Positions 1 to 5,038 are shown, counted from the stretch's first letter. The stretch: DNA of 5,189 nt from Clostridia bacterium (GCA_900763355.1 CAAFJY010000213.1:1-5189); one strand, 5' to 3'. Notes: generated by a model from the sequence alone, not told the origin. Program-made: numbers and translations.

Positions 1-266
1 GACGCCGCACTTGCGGCGCGGCCCAGATGGGCCGTGGCGGCTTCGCCGCCCGAGACGGTGCCGCCTAGCGGTACCAGAGAAAAATCGCCGGGGCCCGGAA
101 GCTCTTTTGCCTACCTGAAGCTGAAAGGTGCCCCGGCACCCTACAAGACTGGGTGAAAGCGCTCTCACCGGGCAAAGAGGGGTCCAGGGGCCCTTTTGCG
201 CTTCGTGTAGGACAGTGTGCGTCGATGCCCCTGGCGCGTTCTCTCTTGGACCGCTCCAGCGGCCCG

Positions 267-290
267 TTCTCTTTTCGCGCGAAAAGAGAA
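267..290. repeat. 24-bp perfect palindrome
   Basis: The left half TTCTCTTTTCGC (267-278) is followed without spacer by its exact reverse complement (279-290). It is the longest uninterrupted palindrome I see in the window. A smaller hairpin lies just upstream at 251-262 (CCGCT-CC-AGCGG) and another just downstream at 307-322 (CTTCCCC-TT-GGGGAAG). It could be a core of a repetitive element or a protein-binding dyad; nothing in the sequence decides between these. Confidence 0.85.
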
Positions 291-372
291 TGGGGGGCTG
301 GGAGCACTTCCCCTTGGGGAAGAAACGTCTGCGCCCTCCGGGCGCAAAATCGAGTGTGGCCGCGCGTTGCGC

Positions 373-500
373 GGAATCCCCCGTCCGGCCCGTGGCCGCA
401 ACCCCCCGTCCCCGCCCCGTGGGCGGTATCCCCGCGCGCTGCGGGAATCCCCCGTCCGGCCCGTGGCCGCAAGCTCCCGTCCCCGCCCGTGGGCGGAATC
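373..500. repeat. Two-copy tandem repeat, unit about 71 bp
   Basis: A 29-base stretch starting GGAATCCCCCGTCC at 373-401 is repeated identically at 444-472, an offset of 71 bases. The similarity continues into the second half of each unit (about 405-430 and 476-500), with a one-base C deletion and a few substitutions in copy 2. Each unit contains the hairpin CGGCC-CGT-GGCCG (386-398 and 457-469) followed by a CCGCCC/GGGCGG hairpin (412-426 and 483-496). It has only two copies and no non-repetitive spacers of constant length, so it is a local duplication of a palindromic unit. Confidence 0.85.
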
Positions 501-535
501 GCCTTTTCCAGGCAAGCGGAACCGCGGGAGACAAT

Positions 536-579
536 CCCTCAGGCGGCTTCGCCGCCAGCTCCCTTTACACAAGGGAGCC
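536..579. repeat. CCCTCAG two-hairpin repetitive element (REP-like)
   Basis: The element begins CCCTCAG, then carries the perfect hairpin GGCGGC-TTC-GCCGCC (542-556), immediately followed by a second hairpin GCTCCCTT-TACAC-AAGGGAGC (558-578). From memory, elements with the same plan (CCCTCAG, variable GC hairpin, then AGCTCCCT...AGGGAGCC) are dispersed through intergenic regions of many gut Clostridia. A genome search would confirm this. Orientation cannot be assigned. Confidence 0.6.
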
Positions 580-633
580 ATATTTGGTGCGGCTTCGCCG
601 CAGGGCGGAAATCCCGCCGTGCGCGGAATGTTC

Positions 634-653
634 AAGCGCTTGGAGCGCTTTTT
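634..653 (+). terminator. Possible weak intrinsic terminator or attenuator upstream of sfsA
   Basis: A 7-bp stem AAGCGCT (634-640) / AGCGCTT (644-650) with loop TGG is followed by further T residues, so the right arm and tail give five consecutive T (649-653). The stem is short and half A/T at its base, so it would be a weak terminator. It may end read-through transcription from upstream, or simply be one more palindrome of this region. Confidence 0.35.
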
Positions 654-710
654 AAGAGGTGCGCCCTCTGGGCGCAAAGAACAAGCCCGCCCTGCGGGCA
701 AGGAGGTTCT

Positions 711-1424
711 ATGCAATACGCTCATGTGAAAGAAGCCCGCTTTGTCTCCCGCCCCAACCGCTTTGTCGCGCGGGTGGAGCTGGATGGCGGGGCGGAGACC
801 GTCCATGTGAAAAACACCGGCCGCTGCCGGGAGCTGCTGCTTCCCGGGAGCCGGGTGTGGCTCAGCCGGGGACAGAATCCCGGGCGCAAAACGGCCTGGG
901 ACCTGGTGGCGGTGGAAAAGGAAACGCCCCGGGGACCCCTGCTCATCAATCTGGATTCCCAGGCCCCCAACGCCGTATTCGGGGAATATGCCCGGGCGGG
1001 GCTCTTTTTGCCGGGGACGGAGACGGTCCGGGCCGAGGTGCGGGAGGGGGACTCCCGGCTGGATTTTGAGATCACCGCCGCCGGGACGCGGCATCTCATC
1101 GAGGTCAAGGGCGTCACCCTGGAGAAGGACGGCCGCTGCCTTTTCCCCGACGCGCCCACCCTCCGGGGGGCAAAGCATCTGCGGGAGCTGACCCGGCTGG
1201 CCCGGGAGGGGGTCTGCGCCCATCTGGTCTTTGTGGTGCAGATGGCGGGGATGCGGGACGTGGCCCCCAACGCCGCCGCCGACCCGGCGTTTGCCCGGGC
1301 GCTGTGGGAGGCCCGGGAGGCGGGGGTGCGGCTCCATGCCCTCTCCTGCGCGGTCACGCCCGATTCTCTCTCCATCGCCGGCGCGCTGCCCATTCTCGTC
1401 CCGTTTCCGGGAGAAACATCTTGA
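711..1424 (+). CDS. sfsA: SfsA family protein (sugar fermentation stimulation protein homologue)
   Basis: The predicted product is 237 residues, the usual size for SfsA. Family landmarks include the N-terminal KNTGRCRELLLPG stretch (residues 34-46), SRLDFEI (115-121), IEVKGVTL (130-137), FPDAPTLRGAKHL (145-157) and the C-terminal VVQM region. The N-terminal part corresponds to the OB-fold half. The later D118 and E131-x-K133 fit the PD-(D/E)xK nuclease-like fold reported for the family. SfsA of E. coli was named for a maltose-fermentation phenotype and binds DNA nonspecifically; its biochemical role is unsettled, so function here is only family-level. ATG 711 is chosen because AAGGAGG (700-706) lies just before it and because the protein aligns from its first residues; the frame stays open upstream only through repeat DNA. 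The TGA stop overlaps the -35 box of the following promoter. The product is probably cytoplasmic. I see no clear promoter of its own. Confidence 0.95.
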   Translation: MQYAHVKEARFVSRPNRFVARVELDGGAETVHVKNTGRCRELLLPGSRVWLSRGQNPGRKTAWDLVAVEKETPRGPLLINLDSQAPNAVFGEYARAGLFLPGTETVRAEVREGDSRLDFEITAAGTRHLIEVKGVTLEKDGRCLFPDAPTLRGAKHLRELTRLAREGVCAHLVFVVQMAGMRDVAPNAAADPAFARALWEAREAGVRLHALSCAVTPDSLSIAGALPILVPFPGETS

Positions 1425-1451
1425 CCTGGAGTTTGCTCCAGGTGTTAAAAT
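1421..1451 (+). promoter_or_regulatory. MerR-type promoter/operator for the DUF362 gene
   Basis: A -35 box TTGACC (1421-1426, five of six consensus bases) and a -10 box TAAAAT (1446-1451, five of six) are separated by 19 bp. That is longer than the usual 17 and typical of MerR-family-activated promoters. The spacer region contains a dyad with 8-base arms, ACCTGGAG (1424-1431) and CTCCAGGT (1436-1443), around TTTG, where MerR-type activators bind between -35 and -10. The -35 box includes the sfsA TGA stop. Transcription would begin near 1458 and give a leader of about 60 bases. No MerR-family gene is present in the window, so the regulator and its signal are unknown. The alternative reading as an sfsA terminator is weaker, since no T-tract follows. 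Confidence 0.7.
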
Positions 1452-1463
1452 AAACATCTCAGT

Positions 1464-1486
1464 GCCCTTTTTCCGAGAAAAGGGGC
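1464..1486 (+). other. Leader hairpin in the 5' UTR of the DUF362 gene
   Basis: GCCCTTTTTC (1464-1473) pairs with GAAAAGGGGC (1477-1486) around a CGA triloop, with one G-T pair. It would lie near the start of the leader transcribed from the promoter above and ends about 20 bases before the Shine-Dalgarno site. It could stabilise the mRNA 5' end. It has no T-tract, so termination is unlikely. Confidence 0.45.
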
Positions 1487-1519
1487 CCAAAAACGAAACC
1501 ATATCAGGAGGATGGAAGC

Positions 1520-2641
1520 ATGGAAGCATCCAAAGTCTATTTTGTGGACTTTTCCGCCAAGCGGGAGACTCTGCAGCAGAAGCTGCGCCGCCTGATTCTG
1601 ACGGCCGGCATCAAAAACATCGATTTTGACAAGAAGTTCACCTGCATCAAGCTCCACCTGGGGGAGCCGGGCAACCTGGCTTATCTCCGCCCCAACTATG
1701 CCAAGACTGTGGCCGATGTGGTCAAGGAGCTGGGGGGCAAGCCCTTCCTCAGCGACGCCAACACCCTCTATGTGGGCCGCCGGAAAAACGCCCTGGAGCA
1801 CCTGGAGGCCGCCTATGAAAACGGGTTTTCCCCCTTTTCCACCGGGTGTCACGTCATCATCGCCGACGGACTCAAGGGCACCGACGAGGCCCTCGTCCCC
1901 GTGGAGGGCGGCGAGTATGTGAAGGAGGCCAAGATCGGCCGCGCCTTTATGGACGCCGACGTGTTCCTCTCCCTCACCCATTTCAAGGGGCATGAATCCG
2001 CCGGCTTCGGCGGATGTCTCAAGAACATCGGCATGGGCTGCGGCTCCCGGGCCGGGAAGATGGAAATGCACTCCAATTCCAAGCCCCTGGTCAAGACCGA
2101 CAAGTGCGTGGGCTGCCGGGCCTGCGGCAAAGACTGCGCCCACGGCGCCATTTCCTTTGGCTCCGGCAAGGCCGCGATCGACGAGCAGAAATGCGTGGGC
2201 TGCGGCCGGTGCATCGGCGCTTGTCCCATGGACGCCATCCAGTGCCGCTGGGACGAGGCCTATGAGGTCCTCGCCTGCAAGATCGCCGAATATACCAAGG
2301 CCGTGGTGGACAAGCGCCCCTGCTTCCACATCAGTCTGGTGTGCGACGTTTCCCCCGCCTGCGACTGCGGCAGATGCAACGATCTGCCCATCATCCCGGA
2401 TGTGGGGATGTTCGCTTCCTTTGACCCGGTGGCCCTGGATCAGGCCTGCGTGGACGCTGTCAACCAGCAGTCCGCCGCCCGGGGCAGCGTGTTGGACGAG
2501 GTGCTGCGGGAGCAGGGCCTGGAGGACAAGAAGAAGGAATATTTCCGCACCATCCACCCCGACACCCGCTGGGAGGAGGGCCTGATCCACGCCGAAAAGC
2601 TGGGCCTGGGCACGCGGCAGTACGAGCTCATCCAGCTGTAA
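1520..2641 (+). CDS. DUF362 domain protein with two [4Fe-4S] ferredoxin motifs
   Basis: The product is 373 residues and has the DUF362 plan: an N-terminal lobe with IKLHLGEPGN (43-52) and LSDANTLYVG (77-86), then SLTHFKGHESAGFGGCLKN (151-169) and GMGCGSRAGK (171-180). A bacterial ferredoxin insert follows, with CVGCRACGKDC (C196, C199, C202, C206) and CVGCGRCIGACP (C225, C228, C231, C235), each C-x2-C-x2-C-x3-C. A further cysteine group lies at C275, C281, C283 and C286, just before the conserved PDVGMFASFDPVALDQAC stretch (293-310). Proteins of this family are probably cytoplasmic electron-transfer or redox proteins; no reaction is firmly established, so no substrate is proposed. AGGAGG (1506-1511) lies 8 bases before ATG 1520 and fixes the start over the out-of-frame ATG at 1512. 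The gene has its own MerR-type promoter and is closed by the terminator at 2645-2672, so it is probably monocistronic. Confidence 0.95.
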   Translation: MEASKVYFVDFSAKRETLQQKLRRLILTAGIKNIDFDKKFTCIKLHLGEPGNLAYLRPNYAKTVADVVKELGGKPFLSDANTLYVGRRKNALEHLEAAYENGFSPFSTGCHVIIADGLKGTDEALVPVEGGEYVKEAKIGRAFMDADVFLSLTHFKGHESAGFGGCLKNIGMGCGSRAGKMEMHSNSKPLVKTDKCVGCRACGKDCAHGAISFGSGKAAIDEQKCVGCGRCIGACPMDAIQCRWDEAYEVLACKIAEYTKAVVDKRPCFHISLVCDVSPACDCGRCNDLPIIPDVGMFASFDPVALDQACVDAVNQQSAARGSVLDEVLREQGLEDKKKEYFRTIHPDTRWEEGLIHAEKLGLGTRQYELIQL

Positions 2642-2644
2642 GAC

Positions 2645-2672
2645 AAAAGCCCGCCGCAAGGCGGGCTTTTTT
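2645..2672 (+). terminator. Strong intrinsic terminator after the DUF362 gene
   Basis: The stem AGCCCGCC (2648-2655) / GGCGGGCT (2660-2667) closes a GCAA tetraloop of the stable GNRA class. It is followed by a run of six T (2667-2672), and an A-run on the left side (2645-2648) extends pairing into the T-tract. It begins four bases after the stop codon. The A and T runs suggest it may work in both directions, though no converging gene is present. Confidence 0.95.
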
Positions 2673-2704
2673 GCGCGCGCGGATGCCCCCGTGCAGTGGG
2701 GCGC

Positions 2705-2733
2705 TTGCACATTTCCCTGTGTCTTTGTATAAT
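2705..2733 (+). promoter_or_regulatory. Housekeeping (sigma-A type) promoter of the sigma factor/PrsW operon
   Basis: A perfect -10 box TATAAT (2728-2733) lies 17 bp after TTGCAC (2705-2710), which matches the -35 consensus only at TTG. Transcription would begin about 2740, giving a leader of about 26 bases that contains AAAGGGGG (2751-2758) before the ATG at 2766. It is placed between the upstream terminator and the first operon gene. The sequence gives no ECF-type AAC/CGT signature here, so autoregulation by the encoded sigma factor is not supported from this site. Confidence 0.75.
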
Positions 2734-2765
2734 AAGGGTAAAATACGGCGAAAGGGGGCGGCGGG

Positions 2766-3305
2766 ATGATACCGGACGAGGAGCTTTACCGCCGCTGGCT
2801 CTCCGGCGACGAGGAGGGTCTGCGGGCCCTCATGGAGCGCTACGGCGACCGGCTGACCCTCTATCTGGACGGCTATGTCCGGGATCTCCACGAGGGGGAG
2901 GATCTCATGATCGAGGCCTTTGCCTGGATCATCGCCAAGCGCCCCGCCATCCGGGCGGGGGGCTTCCGGGCCTATCTCTTCCAGGCGGGGCGGCGAATGG
3001 CCCTCCGCCAGGCAAAAAAGCGCCGCAGCCGCCCCTGCTTTTCCCTGGAGGAGCTGGAGCGGGAGCCGGAGAGCGCTCTTTTGGTGGAGGAGCTGGCCGA
3101 GAGCGCCGAGCGGGCCCGCATCCTCCGCCGGTGCATGGAGGAGCTCCACGGCCCCTATCGCGAGGCTTTGTTTCTGGTGTATTTCGAGGGCCTGAGCCAC
3201 CGGGAGGCTGCCGCCGTGCTGAAAAAAAGCGAAAAACAGGTGGCCGAGCTGATCTATCGGGGCAAAAACGCCCTGCGCAAGCGGCTGGAAGAGGAGGGGA
3301 TCTGA
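2766..3305 (+). CDS. ECF-type RNA polymerase sigma factor (sigma-70 family)
   Basis: The product is 179 residues, the size of a two-domain ECF sigma factor. Region 2 spans about residues 8-88, including the HEGEDLMIEAF segment (42-52), a match to the family's D-x-EDL-x-Q/E-E-x-F core-binding motif, and the basic FRAYLFQAGRRMALRQAKKRR stretch (67-87) at the position of the -10-reading helix. An acidic linker (about 92-115) leads to region 4 (about 116-176) with a helix-turn-helix: YFEGLSHREAAAVLKKSEKQV (139-159), then a basic recognition and tail segment. It would direct RNA polymerase to a specific promoter set and is expected to be held by a membrane anti-sigma factor. ATG 2766 follows AAAGGGGG (2751-2758). 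The next gene starts at the base after this stop codon, and its ribosome site GAGGAGGGG (3291-3299) lies inside this gene. Target promoters are unknown. Confidence 0.93.
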   Translation: MIPDEELYRRWLSGDEEGLRALMERYGDRLTLYLDGYVRDLHEGEDLMIEAFAWIIAKRPAIRAGGFRAYLFQAGRRMALRQAKKRRSRPCFSLEELEREPESALLVEELAESAERARILRRCMEELHGPYREALFLVYFEGLSHREAAAVLKKSEKQVAELIYRGKNALRKRLEEEGI

Positions 3306-3635
3306 ATGCGCACCACAGAAGAACGGCTCCGGGCCGCCCGGAAGCGTGCCCGGGCGCTGGACCGCGCCCGGAAAAACCGGCGGATCACCGCCCTGTGCGG
3401 CGGGGGGAGCCTGGCCATTCTGGCGGCGCTGGCCCTCTGCCTGACGGGGATGACGGCCCGCTTCCCCCAGGGGAGCTATGGCGGCGGGATGACGGCCAGC
3501 GTCTTTTCCCAGGGGAGCCTGGGGTATCTGGTCATCGGGGTGCTGGCCTTTGCCCTGGGGGTGTGCGTCACCCTGCTGTGCCTGCGGCTGCGGGACAGCG
3601 GCGGGGATGAGGAAGACGGGGACCCCCGGACATGA
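3306..3635 (+). CDS. Small two-helix membrane protein, candidate anti-sigma factor
   Basis: I do not recognise this 109-residue protein from a named family. It has a strongly basic N-terminus (residues 1-26, rich in R and K, probably helical and cytoplasmic). A hydrophobic segment (about 27-48), a short Gly/Ser-rich loop (about 50-72, containing FPQGSYGGGM and VFSQGSLG), a second hydrophobic segment (about 73-95) and an acidic tail with DEEDGD follow. The positive-inside rule puts both ends in the cytoplasm and the loop outside. Its place straight after an ECF sigma gene, with no intergenic base, is where anti-sigma factors usually sit, and a PrsW-like protease follows two genes later. It lacks the zinc-binding HxxxCxxC anti-sigma motif and is short, so the role is inferred from position. 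The ribosome site GAGGAGGGG lies 6 bases before the ATG. Its stop overlaps the next start by four bases (ATGA). Confidence 0.8.
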   Translation: MRTTEERLRAARKRARALDRARKNRRITALCGGGSLAILAALALCLTGMTARFPQGSYGGGMTASVFSQGSLGYLVIGVLAFALGVCVTLLCLRLRDSGGDEEDGDPRT

Positions 3636-4255
3636 TCGAGCTGTGGAATTCCCTCCTCCAGGCCCTGGCGGCGGGGGGAGGCTTTTTGGCGGCTCTGTCC
3701 CATTATTTCCGGAAAAAAGAGCGGGGATGGTTCCTTTTGGCCTGTTTTTACGGGGTTTTTGCCCTGGGGACGCTGTACTGGACCCTCCACCTCCTCCTCC
3801 GGCGGGAGACGCCCCAGATCTTCTATGTCTCCGACCTGGCGTGGGCGGCGGCCTATGGGTTTCTGCTGACCCTGGTCTATACCCTCCCGGGCCGGGGGGA
3901 AAAGGGCTTTGTTACCCGGTGGTGCTGGGCGGTGCCCGCCCTCTGCCTGCCCCAGTTTGTCCGCTATGTCACCCGGGGGGATGTGCTGTCCAATGTGCTC
4001 ATGTGCTCCCTCACCGGTCTCGCCGCCTGGGAGAGCGTCCGCGCCCTCGCCTGGGCCAAGCGCACGGGCCGGGCAAAGCGCCGGCGGTTCGACCGGGCCG
4101 TCCTCCTCTTCGTGGGGCTGGAATATGCCTTGTGGACGGCCTCCTGCTGCTGGGTGAGCGACGACCTGCGCAACCCCTATTTCTGGTTTGACTTCGCCCT
4201 GAGCGGAGGACTTTTGCTCCTCCTCCCCGGGGTGCGGGAGGCGGTGGAGCCCTGA
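3632..4255 (+). CDS. Polytopic membrane protein of unknown function, possible sensor
   Basis: The product is 207 residues with about seven probable membrane segments (near 7-25, 33-56, 67-86, 97-112, 118-140, 155-176 and 183-199). They are separated by short charged loops such as RKKERG (27-32), PGRGEKG (86-92) and the basic KRTGRAKRRRFDR (143-155), which is probably cytoplasmic. It is rich in Trp, Tyr and Phe, for example YVSDLAWAAAYGFLL (65-79) and NPYFWFDF (181-188). I cannot assign a family; the layout is loosely like the seven-helix input modules of bacterial membrane receptors, but no output domain is attached. It starts inside the stop codon of the previous gene (ATGA) and lacks a good ribosome site, so translation is probably coupled. 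Lying between the candidate anti-sigma and the protease, it may sense a membrane or envelope signal or hold the complex together. That is inference only. Confidence 0.85.
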   Translation: MIELWNSLLQALAAGGGFLAALSHYFRKKERGWFLLACFYGVFALGTLYWTLHLLLRRETPQIFYVSDLAWAAAYGFLLTLVYTLPGRGEKGFVTRWCWAVPALCLPQFVRYVTRGDVLSNVLMCSLTGLAAWESVRALAWAKRTGRAKRRRFDRAVLLFVGLEYALWTASCCWVSDDLRNPYFWFDFALSGGLLLLLPGVREAVEP

Positions 4256-4878
4256 TGTATATCGAAAACATCTTTGTCTGCATGGCGGCGCCCCTGGCGG
4301 TGGCCCTGCTCTTTTTGCCGAAAGCATCCCGCCCGGCGGTGATCTTCTGCCTGGGGGGGATGGCCTCCTGCCTGCTGGCGGCCTATCTCAACACCTTTTT
4401 TGCCCTGTACTATCGGGCCGACGGGGCCAATGCCGCCACCCAGGTGGCCCCGGTGGTGGAGGAGATCCTGAAGCTGCTGCCCCTGCTGTTTTATCTCGCG
4501 GTCTTCCAGCCGGAGGCGGGGCGGTTCCGCCTGGCGGCCATCGTCCTGGCGGCCAGCTTCGCCACCTTTGAAAACGTCTGCTGGCTGGCGGAAAACGGAG
4601 CCGGAGAGCTGGGGCATCTGGTCATCCGGGGCTTCGGCACCGGGGCCATGCACGTGGTGTGCGGGAGCTTTTACGGCGGGGCCCTGGGCCCCGTGTGGGA
4701 CGAGCGGCCCCTCCGGGCGGCCTGTATCCTGGGGCTTCTGTGCGCGGCGGTCATCTACCACGCCATCTACAATCTCCTGGTGAGCGCCGGGGGCGCGGTG
4801 CAGACGGCGGCCTATCTCCTCCCCCTGCTGACCGCGGCGGCCTTCCGCCTCCTCCCCCGGGAAAAGGGGCGTTTTTGA
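4255..4878 (+). CDS. prsW: PrsW-family intramembrane metalloprotease
   Basis: The 207-residue, largely hydrophobic product has the motifs of the PrsW family (CPBP/Abi-related membrane proteases) in the right order. These are APVVEEILK (65-73; E69, E70, K73), ASFATFEN (100-107; F105, E106, N107), R125 with GFGTGAMHVVCGSFYG (126-141; H133), and VIYHAIYN (166-173; H169, N173). The two glutamates and the histidines are the presumed metal-binding and catalytic residues. In Bacillus subtilis PrsW makes the first cut in the anti-sigma factor RsiW, leading to release of sigma-W. Here the gene ends an operon that starts with an ECF sigma gene, so the small two-helix protein is the obvious candidate substrate. 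About seven or eight membrane helices are expected and the length is near the family norm. The ATG overlaps the previous stop by one base (TGATG), with GGAG (4246-4249) before it. A terminator follows at 4920-4949. Family assignment is firm; substrate is inferred. Confidence 0.9.
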   Translation: MYIENIFVCMAAPLAVALLFLPKASRPAVIFCLGGMASCLLAAYLNTFFALYYRADGANAATQVAPVVEEILKLLPLLFYLAVFQPEAGRFRLAAIVLAASFATFENVCWLAENGAGELGHLVIRGFGTGAMHVVCGSFYGGALGPVWDERPLRAACILGLLCAAVIYHAIYNLLVSAGGAVQTAAYLLPLLTAAAFRLLPREKGRF

Positions 4879-4919
4879 ATCCCAAGGGCAATCCCCGGCC
4901 GTGAAAAAACATTTCATAG

Positions 4920-4949
4920 AAAAAGTCTGCGGAAGCGCAGACTTTTTTT
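4920..4949 (+). terminator. Strong intrinsic terminator of the sigma/PrsW operon
   Basis: The stem GTCTGCG (4925-4931) / CGCAGAC (4936-4942) around GAAG is followed by seven T (4943-4949). Five A (4920-4924) on the left extend the pairing into the T-tract. It starts about 40 bases after the protease stop codon. The symmetric A/T runs could allow action in both directions. Confidence 0.95.
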
Positions 4950-5022
4950 GATTTTTTCGGCAAAAGGGTGCGTAGTTTCGGGTTTTTCCGGCCCCTTGTG
5001 GGATGGAACCTGTTTTTGCGGG

Positions 5023-5030
5023 AAAGGAGG
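5023..5030 (+). promoter_or_regulatory. Strong ribosome binding site for the small ORF at 5039
   Basis: AAAGGAGG lies 8 bases before the ATG at 5039, an optimal spacing. It is the main reason for placing a gene start there rather than at GTG 4968 in another frame, which has no comparable site. I find no convincing promoter between the terminator at 4949 and this site. Confidence 0.7.
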
Positions 5031-5038
5031 CGGAAGGC

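Larger units (their letters stand above)
1..710. repeat. Gene-free intergenic region packed with short palindromes
   Basis: No frame here looks like a protein; open frames on both strands persist only because the DNA is GC-rich and repetitive. It is instead a near-continuous series of inverted repeats. Examples (left arm-right arm limits) are 3-18, 20-33, 36-50, 57-75 (one G-T pair), 127-140, 251-262, 267-290, 307-322, 330-346, 360-374, 386-398, 412-426, 457-469, 483-496, 542-556, 558-578, 588-602, 604-618, 634-650, 661-675 and 685-699. A longer stem joins 184-191 to 227-234. Many loops are only 2-3 bases (TTC, TCC, TCT, CCT, CGT). The 15-mer at 36-50 recurs exactly at 542-556, and the 19-mer at 330-348 recurs at 660-678 with one mismatch. 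This resembles REP/BIME-type repetitive intergenic DNA. Function and copy number in the genome cannot be read from the window. Confidence 0.75.

Noticed and set aside
373..500. CRISPR-like direct repeat
   Set aside because: There are only two copies, the 'spacer' is itself repeated and palindromic, and no cas genes are visible.
65..655. Long open frames on both strands in the upstream region (for example + strand 128-655 and - strand 65-472)
   Set aside because: Their translations are Pro/Arg/Gly/Ser-rich, follow the palindromes and tandem repeat, lack good ribosome sites and resemble no family. They are open because the DNA is GC-rich.
153..710. Upstream extension of the sfsA frame (423 codons in total)
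   Set aside because: The extension runs through repeat DNA. SfsA proteins are about 230-240 residues, and AAGGAGG precedes ATG 711.
1424..1443. Hairpin after sfsA read as an intrinsic terminator
   Set aside because: No T-run follows (TGTTAAAATAAA instead), while -35 and -10 boxes frame the dyad at MerR-type spacing, so an operator fits better.
2685..2702. Small GCCCC/GGGGC inverted repeat upstream of the sigma operon promoter
   Set aside because: Five-base GC arms with an eight-base loop are easily expected by chance in DNA this GC-rich, and it does not overlap the promoter boxes.
1445..2710. Long - strand frame opposite the DUF362 gene
   Set aside because: It mirrors a gene with clear DUF362 and ferredoxin motifs and spans its terminator. 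It is a GC-driven shadow. The same applies to - strand frames 3476-4327 and 4177-5049.
5004..5030. ECF-type promoter starting with TGGAACC, possibly a target of the encoded sigma factor
   Set aside because: No CGT-type -10 box lies 16-17 bases downstream; that position is the ribosome binding site of the small ORF.
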